From NCBI GenBank assembly GCA_019232985.1, contig JAFAMW010000028.1:1-64000 (forward strand): 64,000 nucleotides of DNA, in the 5' to 3' direction. Position numbers and translations under genes: made by a program. The notes under the pieces were generated by a model. That model had not been told where the DNA came from. It saw only the letters and a list, made by a program, of their open reading frames with translations, and ran no database searches. Below are positions 1 to 8,835 of the stretch, in pieces. The stretch's first letter is position 1, and each line of letters begins with the position of its first letter. This DNA is from Roseateles sp. (lineage in GTDB: Bacteria; Pseudomonadota; Gammaproteobacteria; Burkholderiales; Burkholderiaceae).

Positions 1-54
1 GCGGCCGCCGTGCGCGCGCTGCCGCGGCGCGATCGGCGCGGCAACCAGGCCTAG
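1..54 (+). CDS. 3' end of an unidentified gene (partial)
   Basis: Frame 1 reads openly from the window edge to a TAG at 52-54, giving 17 residues rich in Arg and Ala. It runs toward the inverted repeat at 76-98, which would end it, and it converges with the small secreted-protein gene on the other strand. Only the tail is present, so the product cannot be named, and this may be chance open frame in GC-rich DNA. Confidence 0.35.
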   Translation, partial: AAAVRALPRRDRRGNQA

Positions 55-75
55 GCGCCAAGGCCCGGAAACGAC

Positions 76-98
76 AAAGCCCCGCGACGCGGGGCTTT
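76..98. terminator. bidirectional intrinsic terminator
   Basis: Perfect 11-bp arms (76-86 and 88-98) start with AAA and end with TTT around a GC core, the usual shape of a two-way rho-independent terminator. It lies between a plus-strand gene end at 54 and the minus-strand gene end at 129, so it serves both converging transcripts. Confidence 0.85.
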
Positions 99-128
99 GC
101 TCTGCGAGACGCGTATGGAAGTAGCGAA

Positions 129-470
129 TTACTTCTTGCTGTCGTCCTTGCGGTCCTTCGCGTCCTTGAGCGTCGGGCGGCCGGCGGCGGTCGGGTAGGC
201 GTTCATCACGCGGACCGGGTCGACGGTCTCGAGGTAGGCGACGTACTGGTGCTCGCTGCACGGCAGGGCCTTGCCGGCCTGGGCTTCGCCGCGGTACTCG
301 CCCTTGGAGTAGACGAACTGGTACTCGTTCTCGGCGGCGGCCTCGGTCTTCACGACATGCTTGGCCGCGCATTCGCTCTTCAGCGAAGCGACCGCGGCGG
401 TGTCATCGGCGTGGGCGAGCGAGCAGGCGGCGGCCAGCGTCAGCGCGGCGGCGGTCAGGATGCGGTTCAT
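129..470 (-). CDS. small secreted protein of unknown function
   Basis: 113 residues. The N-terminus MNRILTAAALTLAAACSLAHA is a clear Sec signal peptide with an AHA cleavage site, so the mature protein of about 90 residues is probably periplasmic. It has two cysteines (one in SECAAKH, one in LPCSEHQY) that could form a disulfide, and a very charged C-terminal tail of Lys and Asp. I do not recognise a named domain. It follows cobA on the same strand after a gap of 101 bases, which is enough for its own promoter, and it ends just before a strong terminator. No link to nitrate assimilation is visible beyond position. Confidence 0.75.
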   Translation of the reverse strand: MNRILTAAALTLAAACSLAHADDTAAVASLKSECAAKHVVKTEAAAENEYQFVYSKGEYRGEAQAGKALPCSEHQYVAYLETVDPVRVMNAYPTAAGRPTLKDAKDRKDDSKK

Positions 471-571
471 GTCGGGTCCCCTCTTGGGTGGTGGTGCGAA
501 TGGAGCAAAGCGTATCAAAGCCATCCGGCCATGCCCACCCGTGACTGCGGGGTCGAGCCGCCGGAATCGGG

Positions 572-1393
572 TTATCCCCCAGAAACCGCGCCCTGCGCAA
601 AATAGCCCTGCTGCTCGCGCGGCGCTGGCGCCGTGGCCGCGACCTGCGCGGCGACGCGCTCGACGCAGCGCCCGATCACGAGCAACGCCGGGCTCGCGAG
701 CCCCTCGCGCGCGATGCAGTCGGGCAGGCCGGCGAGCGTCGTGTACGCATGGCGCTGCTGCGGCGTGTGCGCGGCGCAGATCACGGCGGCCGGCGTGGCG
801 GCCGCGAGGCCGCCGTCGACGAGGCCCGCGACGATGGTCTCGGCGCGCGCGAGGCCCATGTAGACGACCAGCGTGAGGCCGCAGCGCGCGAGCGCGGCCC
901 AGTCGGGCTCGGCCCGATCGGCGTGGTCGACGCCCGGGTGCCCGGTAACGAGCACGACGCCGCTCGCCGCGCGCCGGTCGGTCACCGACAGGCCCAGCGC
1001 GGCCGGGCCCGCGAGGCCGGCCGTGAGGCCGCTGACGACCTCGACCTCGAGGCCGGCCGCGCGCAGCGCGTCGGCCTCCTCGGCGCCGCGGCCGAACACG
1101 AAGGGGTCGCCGCCCTTGAGGCGCACGACGCGCCGGCCCGCGCGCGCCTCGCGGATCATCAGCTCGTGGATGAAGCGCTGGTCGGTCGACGGCCGGCCGC
1201 CGCGCTTGCCGACCTCGAGCACGCGCGCGCTCGGCGCGATCAGCGCGCGCACCCGGGCGTCGACGAGGTCGTCGATCAGCACGACCTCGGCGGCCTCGAG
1301 GCGCTTCAAGGCCTTGACGGTCAGCAGCTCGGGGTCGCCGGGGCCCGCGCCGACGAGCGAGATCAGGGGCTTGATGTTGCTGTTGACGTTCAT
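572..1393 (-). CDS. cobA: uroporphyrinogen-III C-methyltransferase
   Basis: 273 residues, the usual length of a stand-alone SUMT. It transfers two methyl groups from S-adenosylmethionine to uroporphyrinogen III to make precorrin-2, the precursor of siroheme. Visible motifs are VGAGPGDPELLTVKA near the N-terminus, RLKGGDPFVFGRGAEE (the SAM and substrate loop) and VTGHPG. There is no fused dehydrogenase/ferrochelatase domain, so siroheme must be completed by another enzyme. The ATG overlaps the nasA stop as ATGA, implying translational coupling. Siroheme is the prosthetic group of NirB, encoded in the same cluster, which explains its place here. Confidence 0.95.
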   Translation of the reverse strand: MNVNSNIKPLISLVGAGPGDPELLTVKALKRLEAAEVVLIDDLVDARVRALIAPSARVLEVGKRGGRPSTDQRFIHELMIREARAGRRVVRLKGGDPFVFGRGAEEADALRAAGLEVEVVSGLTAGLAGPAALGLSVTDRRAASGVVLVTGHPGVDHADRAEPDWAALARCGLTLVVYMGLARAETIVAGLVDGGLAAATPAAVICAAHTPQQRHAYTTLAGLPDCIAREGLASPALLVIGRCVERVAAQVAATAPAPREQQGYFAQGAVSGG

Positions 1394-4194
1394 ACGACCA
1401 ACTCCACGGGGGTGGCTTCGACGAGCCGGCGCAGCGCCGGCAGACAGGATCCGCATTGGGTGCCGCAGCGCAATTGCCGCTGCAACGCGGCGAGGCGTTC
1501 GGCCGCGCTGCCGGCGCAGTCGCGCAGCACCGCCTCGATGCGGTCCTGACGGACGTCGAGGCAGTTGCAGACCTGCGGGCTGCGCGGCGCGACGGGCGCG
1601 GCGCCGCCCTCGGGCGCGAGCAGGCGGCGGCCCAGCGGCGCGGCCGACTCGGCGCCGCGCCAGAGCTCGACGAGCCAGCCCGCGTCGGCCTCGCCGGCGC
1701 TGAGCAGCGCGACGATGCGGCCCGCGGCATCGAGGCGCAGCAGGCGCAGGCGGCCGCGCCGCGTGTCGGCGTAGCGCAGCGTGCCCGTTGCATCGAGGCC
1801 CAGGGCCGCGACGAGGCGTGCGAGCAGCGCGGGCGCGGCCGGCTGCGCGCAGGCGGCTTCGAACTGCTCGCCGACGCTCGCGGCACCGGCGACACCCTGT
1901 GCGCCGACACCCGCGCCGGCCCTGCCCAGCGTCTCCGGCCCGCTGACGGGATGTCGCCACGCATAGTCGAACTCGCCGAGCAAGGCCGCGAGCGCCGCAC
2001 CGTCGACGCCCCAGCCCGCGGCGACGACGCGCCAGGGCAGCTCGGCGCGCTCGACCGCGACGGCCGCGGCCTTGAGCTCGGGCTGCTGCGAGTCGGGGCA
2101 GCGCGCGCGCGTCGTCAGCGCGTTCACGCCGCGCAGCGGCGCGCCGTCGGCGCCGCGGCCCGCGAGGAACTCGGGGCCCCAGTGCATGGGCACGAACACG
2201 CTCGAAGGTGCTTGCGCCGCGTCGCCGCGCACCGCGAGCACGAGCTCGCCGCGGCGCGAGCGCAGGCGCACGAGCGCGCCGTCTGCGAGCCCGCGCCGCG
2301 CCATGTCCTGCGGGTGCATGGCGACCTGCGGCCGGCCCGCGTGCTCGAACAGGCGGCCGAGCCGACCCGTGCGGCTCATGCCATGCCATTGGTCGCGCAG
2401 GCGGCCGGTGTTCAGCGTGAACGGGTGGCGCGCGTCGCGGCGCTCGTCGGGCGGCGCGTAGGCCACGGCCTGGAAGCACGCGCGGCCGTCGCTTGTGGCG
2501 AAGCGGCCGTCGGCGTAGAGCCGCTGCGTGCCGCCGGCCGCCCCCTCGGGGTAGGGCCATTGCTGCGGGCCAGCGGCGTCGAGCGTCGCGTAGCTCAGGC
2601 CGGTGATGTCGAGGTCGCGGCCGCGCGTGGCCTCGCGGTGCTCGAGCCACAGGTCCTCGGCCGATTCGGCCGCGAACACGCTGGCCTGGCGCGCCGGGTG
2701 CAGCCGCGCCTCGAGCGCACGGCCGAGGTCGCGCGCGATGCGCCAGTCGGCGCGCGCCGCGCCCGGCGCCGGCACCGCCGCGCGCACGCGGCTGATGCGG
2801 CGCTCGCTGTTCGTGACCGTGCCCTCTTTCTCGCCCCAGCTCGCGGCCGGCAGCAGCACGTCGGCGAGCGCGGCCGTCGCGGTGTCGGCGTAGGCCTCCT
2901 GGACGATCACGAGCTCGCAGCGCGCGAGCGCGCGCCGCACGAGGGCTTGGTCGGGCAGCGACTGCGCGGGGTTGGTACAGGCTATCCACAACACGCGGAC
3001 CTCGCCGCGCGCGGCCGCCTCGAAGATCTCGAGCGCCGTCATGCCGGGCCGGTCGGGCAGCGCGCTCGATGCGTCCAGGCCCCACAGCCGCGCGACCTCG
3101 GCGCGGTCGGCCGCGCTCGCCGGGTCGCGGTGGCCGGGCAGCAGCGTCGCCATGCCGCCGACCTCGCGGCCGCCCATCGCGTTGGGCTGGCCGGTCAGCG
3201 AGAACGGCCCCGTGCCGGGCCGGCCGATCTGGCGCGTCGCGAGGTGCAGATTGATCAGCGCGCTGTTCTTCGCCGTGCCGGCCGTGCTCTGGTTCAGGCC
3301 CATGCTGTACAGCGACAGGGTCGCGGCCGAGCGCGCGAACAGCCGCGCGGCCTCGAGGATCTGCGCCTCGGGCACGCCGCAGACGCGCGCGGCCTGGGCG
3401 GGCGTCATCGCGCGCACGCGCTGCTTGAGCGCGTCGAAGCCCTGCGTGTGCGCTTCGATGAACTCCGTGTCGAGCCAGCCCTCCCAGATGCACGCGTGCA
3501 GCATGCCGTGCAGCAGCGCGACGTCGCTGCCGGGCTGGATCGCGAGGTGCAGGTCGGCGAGCTCGGCCGTCTCGGTGCGGCGCGGGTCGACGACGACGAT
3601 CCTCATGTCGGGGCGCGCCGCGCGCGCGGCCTCGACGCGGCGGAACAGCACCGGGTGCGCCCAGGCCGGGTTCGCGCCCGCGATGAACAGGCAGTCGGCC
3701 TGCTCGACGTCTTCGTAGCTCGCCGGCGGGGCGTCGGCGCCGAGCGTCTTCTTGTAGGCGCTGACGGCCGAGCTCATGCACAGGCGAGAGTTCGAGTCGA
3801 TATGCGGCGTGCCGATCACGCCGCGCGCGAGCTTGTTGAACGCGTGGTAGTCCTCGGTCAGCAGCTGGCCCGAGACGTAGAACGCGACGGCCTCGGGGCC
3901 ATGCTGGGCGACGACGTCGGCGATGCGCGCGGCGAGCCGTTCGTTCAGCGCGTCCCAGCCGATCGTCTCGGGCGCCGCGCCGCGCGCGGGCCGCCATTGC
4001 GGCTCGCGCAGGCGCTGCCGCATCGCGACCGGCGCGGCCGTCAGGTGCAGCGTCGAGCCCTTGGTGCACAGGCGGCCGAAGTTGGCCGGGTGTTCGGGGT
4101 CGCCGCGCACGCCGCGGATCTGCGCGCCGTCGTGCTCGATGATGACGCCACACCCCACGCCGCAATAAGGACACGTCGATCGGGTCTCGGCCAT
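1390..4194 (-). CDS. nasA: assimilatory nitrate reductase, catalytic subunit
   Basis: 934 residues. This cytoplasmic molybdenum enzyme reduces nitrate to nitrite. The N-terminus carries a 4Fe-4S site (Cys8, Cys11, Cys15, Cys43), followed by the bis-MGD binding domains with ISHR-free motifs such as GMGLNQSTAGTAKNSALINL and a molydopterin-binding C-terminal domain (NTGRLRDQWHGMSRTGR). A BFD-like 2Fe-2S domain with Cys at about 876, 878, 910, 914 and 917 is fused at the C-terminus, as in Klebsiella NasA. No signal peptide is present, which fits the assimilatory rather than the periplasmic type. AGGAG stands 7 bases before the ATG. It follows nirD by 14 bases and overlaps cobA by 4. Confidence 0.95.
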   Translation of the reverse strand: MAETRSTCPYCGVGCGVIIEHDGAQIRGVRGDPEHPANFGRLCTKGSTLHLTAAPVAMRQRLREPQWRPARGAAPETIGWDALNERLAARIADVVAQHGPEAVAFYVSGQLLTEDYHAFNKLARGVIGTPHIDSNSRLCMSSAVSAYKKTLGADAPPASYEDVEQADCLFIAGANPAWAHPVLFRRVEAARAARPDMRIVVVDPRRTETAELADLHLAIQPGSDVALLHGMLHACIWEGWLDTEFIEAHTQGFDALKQRVRAMTPAQAARVCGVPEAQILEAARLFARSAATLSLYSMGLNQSTAGTAKNSALINLHLATRQIGRPGTGPFSLTGQPNAMGGREVGGMATLLPGHRDPASAADRAEVARLWGLDASSALPDRPGMTALEIFEAAARGEVRVLWIACTNPAQSLPDQALVRRALARCELVIVQEAYADTATAALADVLLPAASWGEKEGTVTNSERRISRVRAAVPAPGAARADWRIARDLGRALEARLHPARQASVFAAESAEDLWLEHREATRGRDLDITGLSYATLDAAGPQQWPYPEGAAGGTQRLYADGRFATSDGRACFQAVAYAPPDERRDARHPFTLNTGRLRDQWHGMSRTGRLGRLFEHAGRPQVAMHPQDMARRGLADGALVRLRSRRGELVLAVRGDAAQAPSSVFVPMHWGPEFLAGRGADGAPLRGVNALTTRARCPDSQQPELKAAAVAVERAELPWRVVAAGWGVDGAALAALLGEFDYAWRHPVSGPETLGRAGAGVGAQGVAGAASVGEQFEAACAQPAAPALLARLVAALGLDATGTLRYADTRRGRLRLLRLDAAGRIVALLSAGEADAGWLVELWRGAESAAPLGRRLLAPEGGAAPVAPRSPQVCNCLDVRQDRIEAVLRDCAGSAAERLAALQRQLRCGTQCGSCLPALRRLVEATPVELVV

Positions 4195-4208
4195 GCCGTA
4201 CTCCTACG

Positions 4209-4643
4209 TCACTCCCCCCTCGCGGAGGGGGGCAGGGGGGAGCTCCATGTCGAGCCCAGGGCAGGCCCGCATGGGCCTGCGCGAACCGGCTCGACGTCGA
4301 TCGCCACCGTGTCGAGCTCGCTCTGCAGCAGCGCGACCTCGCCGCCCTCGACGCGCACCGCGAAGCGCGGCGTCGTGCCTTCGTCGGGGCCGCGCGCGCA
4401 ACCGCTCGCGAGCTCGATCGTCCAGTTGTGCAGCGGGCACGCGACCGCGGCGCCGAACACGATGCCCTGCGACAGCGGCCCCGCGCGGTGCGGGCAGCGG
4501 TCGAGCAGCGCGTAGACCGCGTCGTCGGCGGTGCGGAACAGGGCGACCTGCGGGCCCTGCGCGCGCTGCACGCGGCGCGCGCCGAGGCGCGGGATCTCGT
4601 CGACGCGGCAGACCCGGGTCCAGACTTGTTGCTGCTCGCTCAT
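4209..4643 (-). CDS. nirD: nitrite reductase (NADH) small subunit
   Basis: 144 residues, longer than the usual 105-115. It is a Rieske-like subunit of assimilatory nitrite reductase and partner of NirB. The Rieske-type motifs are CPHRAGPLSQG and CPLHNWTIEL; unlike many short NirD proteins both Cys-x-His pairs are kept here. Its ATG overlaps the nirB stop (ATGA). The last 30 or so residues, rich in Pro, Ser and Gly, are read through two perfect GC hairpins (4214-4232 and 4261-4280), so they look like acquired read-through sequence rather than part of the fold. Confidence 0.93.
   Translation of the reverse strand: MSEQQQVWTRVCRVDEIPRLGARRVQRAQGPQVALFRTADDAVYALLDRCPHRAGPLSQGIVFGAAVACPLHNWTIELASGCARGPDEGTTPRFAVRVEGGEVALLQSELDTVAIDVEPVRAGPCGPALGSTWSSPLPPSARGE
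4214..4280. repeat. paired GC hairpins inside the nirD 3' end
   Basis: Two perfect inverted repeats lie close together. One has 8-bp arms at 4214-4221 and 4225-4232 with a 3-base loop. The other has 8-bp arms at 4261-4268 and 4273-4280 with a 4-base loop. The first resembles the C-run/G-run repeats at 38831 and 58333, so it may belong to a dispersed family. Both are translated as the tail of NirD and sit just upstream of nasA. Confidence 0.6.
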
Positions 4644-7078
4644 CGCGCGGCCTCCAAGGCGTTGAATTGGCGCAGGTCGACCTTCGCGCGGTCGAAGTCG
4701 AACCAGGGGTCGGGCTCGCCGTCGAGCGCGAACTGCAGCTCGGCCCACAGCGCGCGGCGGCCCTCGGCGTCGTCGAGGACGCGGCGCTTCACGTGGTCCA
4801 TGCCGACGCGGCCGACGTAGTGGCAGGTGCGCTCGAGGTACCAGCCCTCCTTGCGGTAGAGCTGCAGGAACGCGCCCGAGACCTCGAGCACTTCATCGGC
4901 CGTCTTGACCTTGCACAGGAACTGCGCGACCTCGGTCTTGATGCCGCCGTTGCCGGCGATGTAGAGCTCCCAGCCGCTGTCCACGCCGATGATGCCGACG
5001 TCCTTGATGCCCGACTCCGCGCAGTTGCGCGGGCAGCCCGACACCGCGAGCTTGACCTTGTGCGGCGCGTACATGCGCCACAGCGCGCGCTCGAGCGCCT
5101 TGCCCATATGGGTGCTGTCCTGCGTGCCCATGCGGCACCACTCGGAACCCACGCAGGTCTTCACCGTGCGCAGCGCCTTCGCGTAGGCGTGGCCCGAGGG
5201 CATGCCGATCTCGGCCCAGACGGCCGGCAGGTCTTCTTTCTTGACGCCGAGCAGGTCGATGCGCTGGCCGCCGGTGACCTTGACGGTCGGGATCTTGTAC
5301 TTGTCGACGACGTCGGCGATGCGGCGCAGCTCGGACGCGTTGGTCTCGCCGCCCCACATGCGCGGAATCACCGAATAGGTGCCGTCCTTCTGGATGTTCG
5401 CGTGCGAGCGCTCGTTGATGAAGCGCGCCTGCGGGTCGTCCTGCGCCTCCTTGGGCCAGGACGACAGCAGGTAGTAGTTGAGCGCGGGGCGGCAGGTCGC
5501 GCAGCCGTCGGGGCTGGCCCACGCGAGCGTCGCGTAGACCGCGGGCAGCGAGGTCAGGTGCTCCTTGAAGATCGCGTCGCGGACCTCCTGGTGGCTCAGG
5601 TCGGTGCAGCCGCACAGCGCCTTCTTGCGCGGCGCGCTCGAGTAGTCGCCGCCGGCCGTGGACATGATCAGCTGCTCGACGAGGCCCGTGCACGAACCGC
5701 AGGACGCGCTCGCCTTGGTGTGGCGGCGCACCTCCTCGAGCGTGAACAGGCCCTTGTCCTTGATCGCCTTGCAGATCGCGCCCTTGGAGACGCCGTTGCA
5801 GCCGCAGACCTCGTCGCTGTCGGCCATCGCGGCGGCGCGGCTCTGGCCCTGATGGCCGGTGTCGCCGATGTTCGACTCGCCGAACATCAGCTTGTCGCGG
5901 ATGTCGGCGATCTTGCGGCCCTCGCGCAGCAGCTTGAAGTACCAGCCGCCGTCGACGGTGTCGCCGTACAGGCAGGCGCCGACGAGCCGGTCGTCGCGGA
6001 TCACGAGCTTCTTGTAGACGCCGCCGAAGGGGTCGCTCATGACGATCTCCTCGGTGTCCTCGCCGCCCATGAAGTCGCCGGCCGAGAACAGGTCGATGCC
6101 GGTGACCTTGAGCTTGGTCGAGACCTGCGAGCCCTCGTAGCGGCCGATGCCGAACTGCGCGAGGTGCGTCGCACAGACCTTGGCCTGCTCGAACAGCGGC
6201 GCGACGAGGCCGTAGGCGACGCCGCGGTGCGCCGCGCATTCGCCGACCGCGTAGACGCGCGGGTCGGTCACGCTCTGCAGCGTGTCGCTGACCTTCACGC
6301 CGCGCTCGCACAGCAGGCCCGCGCTCTCGGCGAGCGCGGTGTTCGGGCGGATGCCCGCGGCCATCACGACGAGGTCGGCCGGGATCTCGCGGCCGTCCTT
6401 GAAGCGCACGGCCATGACGCGGCCGTCCTTGTCGGGGATCAGCGCCTCGGTCTGCGCGCCGAGCAGGAACTTCAGGCCGCGCGCCTCGAGCGACTGGCGC
6501 AGCAGCGCGCCGGCCTGGTCGTCGAGCTGGCGCTCCATCAGCCAGCCTGCAAGGTGCACGACGCTGACCTGCATGCCGCGCAGCATCAGGCCGTTCGCGG
6601 CCTCGAGGCCCAGAAGGCCGCCGCCGACGATCACGGCGTGGCGGTAGCGCGTCGCGGCGTCGATCATCGCCTCGGTGTCGGCGATGTCGCGGTAGGCGAT
6701 CACGCCCTCGAGCTCGCGGCCCGGCACCGGCAGCATGAAGGGGTTCGAGCCGGTCGCGATCAGCAGGCGGTCGTACTCGGCGACCGTGCCGTCGGCCGCG
6801 ACGACGCGGCGGCGGCGCCGGTCGATCTCGGTCACGGTCTTGCCCAGGTGCAGCGTGATGCCGTTGTCGGCGTACCACGACAACGGGTTCAGGACGATCT
6901 CATCGATGGTTTGCTCGCCGGCGAGCACCGGGCTCAGCAGGATGCGGTTGTAGTTCGGGTGCGGCTCGGCGCCGAACACCGTGATGTCGTAGAGGCCGGG
7001 GGCGATCTTGAGCAGCTCCTCGAGCGTGCGCACGCCCGCCATGCCGTTGCCGATCAGCACGAGTCTGGATTTCTTCAT
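4640..7078 (-). CDS. nirB: nitrite reductase (NADH) large subunit
   Basis: 812 residues (E. coli NirB has about 847). It reduces nitrite to ammonium with NADH in the cytoplasm. In order there is an FAD/NAD-binding domain starting LVLIGNGMAGVRTLEEL, two BFD-like 2Fe-2S segments (CGCNGVSKGAICKAI with SCGSCTGL, and CGCTDLSHQEVRDAI), the nitrite/sulfite reductase ferredoxin-like half, and the siroheme/4Fe-4S cysteines in CVGSEWCRMG and SGCPRNCAESG. I chose the second of two adjacent ATGs (7078) because GGAG lies 6 bases before it. An upstream in-frame GTG at 7090 is less likely. Only 29 bases separate it from a divergent gene, so its promoter is not in that gap. Confidence 0.95.
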   Translation of the reverse strand: MKKSRLVLIGNGMAGVRTLEELLKIAPGLYDITVFGAEPHPNYNRILLSPVLAGEQTIDEIVLNPLSWYADNGITLHLGKTVTEIDRRRRRVVAADGTVAEYDRLLIATGSNPFMLPVPGRELEGVIAYRDIADTEAMIDAATRYRHAVIVGGGLLGLEAANGLMLRGMQVSVVHLAGWLMERQLDDQAGALLRQSLEARGLKFLLGAQTEALIPDKDGRVMAVRFKDGREIPADLVVMAAGIRPNTALAESAGLLCERGVKVSDTLQSVTDPRVYAVGECAAHRGVAYGLVAPLFEQAKVCATHLAQFGIGRYEGSQVSTKLKVTGIDLFSAGDFMGGEDTEEIVMSDPFGGVYKKLVIRDDRLVGACLYGDTVDGGWYFKLLREGRKIADIRDKLMFGESNIGDTGHQGQSRAAAMADSDEVCGCNGVSKGAICKAIKDKGLFTLEEVRRHTKASASCGSCTGLVEQLIMSTAGGDYSSAPRKKALCGCTDLSHQEVRDAIFKEHLTSLPAVYATLAWASPDGCATCRPALNYYLLSSWPKEAQDDPQARFINERSHANIQKDGTYSVIPRMWGGETNASELRRIADVVDKYKIPTVKVTGGQRIDLLGVKKEDLPAVWAEIGMPSGHAYAKALRTVKTCVGSEWCRMGTQDSTHMGKALERALWRMYAPHKVKLAVSGCPRNCAESGIKDVGIIGVDSGWELYIAGNGGIKTEVAQFLCKVKTADEVLEVSGAFLQLYRKEGWYLERTCHYVGRVGMDHVKRRVLDDAEGRRALWAELQFALDGEPDPWFDFDRAKVDLRQFNALEAAR

Positions 7079-7107
7079 CATCAACTCCACAAGCAGAATG
7101 CGCGGCC

Positions 7108-8814
7108 ATGCATCTCGACATCGCCGCAGGACTGGCGAGCGCGGCCGGACCGCGCGCCATCAACGAGGACTACGCCGCCGTGCAGCGCCCCGCGCCGGCG
7201 GACGCCGCGACGCGCGGCTGGATCGCCGCGCTCGCCGACGGCGTGTCGGGCCCAGAACCCGGGGCCGGCGAGGGCCGCATGGCCGCGCAGAGCACCGTGC
7301 GCGCGCTGCTGCGCGACTACTACGCGGTGCCCGCGAGCTGGGACACGAGCGCCGCGCTCGAGCGCCTGATCGGCGCGCAGAACCAATGGCTCGCCGCGCA
7401 CAACCGGCGTTGCGCCGCGGCCGCCCTGACGACGCTGAGCTGCGTCGTGCTGCGCGGCCAGAGCTTCGTGCTCGGCCATGTCGGCGACAGCCGCATCTGG
7501 CTGCTGCGCGACGGCGCCTGCCTGCAGCTGACCGAAGACCACGCGCTGCCGCAGCGCGACTTCGCGCGCGTCACGCGCGCCGTGGGCCTCGACGCGGCCG
7601 TGCACGTCGACTTCCGGCACGGCGAGCTGCGCGTCGGCGACCGCCTGCTGCTCACGAGCGACGGCGTGCACGGCGTGCTCGGCGCGGCCAAGCTCGGCGC
7701 GTTGCTCGGCGCGCACGACGACGCCCAGGCCGCGGCCGACGCGATCGTCGCGGCCGCGCTCGCCGCCGGCACGCGCGACAACGCGAGCGCGCTCGTGCTC
7801 CAGGTGCGCGGCCTCGCGGCGCTGGGCTTCGACGACGTGCGCGGCGCGGCCGAGCGCCTGCCCGTCCCGCAGCGGCTGCGCGTCGGCGCGCGGATCGACG
7901 CGTTCACCGTCACGGCGCTCGTCGCCGACAACGGCGTGCACCGGCTGTGCCAGGCGCGCGACGCCGACGGCCGCCTCGTCGCGCTCAAGATGCTTTGCGA
8001 GGCGCGCGCGAACGACGCCGAGGAGCGCGCGATGCTCGCCCACGAGGGCTGGCTCGGCCAGCGCTTCGCGGGCCTCGCGGGCTTTGTCGCGGTGCGGCCG
8101 GTGGCCGAGCCGAGCGCGTTCTACCTGTGCTTCGACTGGCACGCGGGGCGCACGCTCGAGCAGCTGATCGCGGCGCGCGAGCGGCCCGCGCTCGACGACT
8201 TCGTCGCCGCCGCGCGCGCGCTCGGCCACGCGCTCGGCCGCCTGCACCGCGCGGGCGTGGTCCACCGCGACGTCAAGCCCGCGAACCTGCACCGCGGCGA
8301 CGACGGCGAATGGCGGCTGCTGGACCTCGGCGTCGCGCTGTCCGAGCGCTCGCCGGCCGCCGCGCGCGAGCTCCACGCGGGCACGCCCAGCTATATGAAC
8401 CCCGAGCAATGGGACGACCCGCCGCGCCCCGCCGACGCGGGCAGCGACCTGTTCGCGCTCGGCGCGAGCCTGTACCGGTGGCTGACCGGCCACCTGCCCT
8501 ACGGCGAGGTCGCGCCCTACCAGCGCGGCCGCTACCGGCGCGACCCCAAGCCGCCGTCGCGCTTCGACGCGCGCGTGCCGGCCTGGCTCGACCGCGTCCT
8601 GCTCAAGGCCGTCGCGCTCGACCCCGCACAGCGCTTCGAGACGGCCGAAGAGTTCGCGCTCGCGCTCGAACGTGGCGCCGCGCGCGCGCTGCCCGAGCTC
8701 GGCGCGACGCCGCTCGCGCGCCGCGACCCGCTCGCGCTGTGGCAGATCGGCCTCGGCGTCTCGCTGCTGCTCAACGCGCTGCTGATCGTCTGGCTGCTGT
8801 TCCTGCCGCGCTGA
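7108..8814 (+). CDS. bifunctional PP2C phosphatase/Ser-Thr protein kinase, membrane anchored
   Basis: 568 residues. Residues 1-240 form a PP2C phosphatase: RAINEDYAAV, ALADGVSG, HVGDSRIWLL, LLLTSDGVHG and a closing TRDNASAL supply the metal-binding Asp residues. Residues 255-520 form a Hanks-type kinase with VALK (Lys294), the catalytic loop VVHRDVKPAN (Asp388), DLG in place of DFG, and GTPSYMNPEQW; the glycine loop is degenerate. A transmembrane segment ends the protein (WQIGLGVSLLLNALLIVWLL), so both enzymes face the cytoplasm. This fusion is often found beside nitrate assimilation genes in betaproteobacteria; its substrate is unknown. Here it lies on the strand opposite to narK and nirB and between them. 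Confidence 0.93.
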   Translation: MHLDIAAGLASAAGPRAINEDYAAVQRPAPADAATRGWIAALADGVSGPEPGAGEGRMAAQSTVRALLRDYYAVPASWDTSAALERLIGAQNQWLAAHNRRCAAAALTTLSCVVLRGQSFVLGHVGDSRIWLLRDGACLQLTEDHALPQRDFARVTRAVGLDAAVHVDFRHGELRVGDRLLLTSDGVHGVLGAAKLGALLGAHDDAQAAADAIVAAALAAGTRDNASALVLQVRGLAALGFDDVRGAAERLPVPQRLRVGARIDAFTVTALVADNGVHRLCQARDADGRLVALKMLCEARANDAEERAMLAHEGWLGQRFAGLAGFVAVRPVAEPSAFYLCFDWHAGRTLEQLIAARERPALDDFVAAARALGHALGRLHRAGVVHRDVKPANLHRGDDGEWRLLDLGVALSERSPAAARELHAGTPSYMNPEQWDDPPRPADAGSDLFALGASLYRWLTGHLPYGEVAPYQRGRYRRDPKPPSRFDARVPAWLDRVLLKAVALDPAQRFETAEEFALALERGAARALPELGATPLARRDPLALWQIGLGVSLLLNALLIVWLLFLPR

Positions 8815-8835
8815 CATCGCCGGGCTCCGACTTCT

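Noticed and set aside
572..4174. Very long antisense and alternative-frame open frames across this and many other regions
   Set aside because: In DNA this GC-rich, stop codons are rare in all frames. These frames give Arg/Ala/Pro-rich proteins without family features and overlap well supported genes.
7108..7260. A sigma-54 site for nirB inside the kinase gene
   Set aside because: A weak resemblance (TGCAG, 4 bases, CCGCGCC on the plus strand) was found, but the -24 part lacks the key bases. The nirB promoter remains unlocated.
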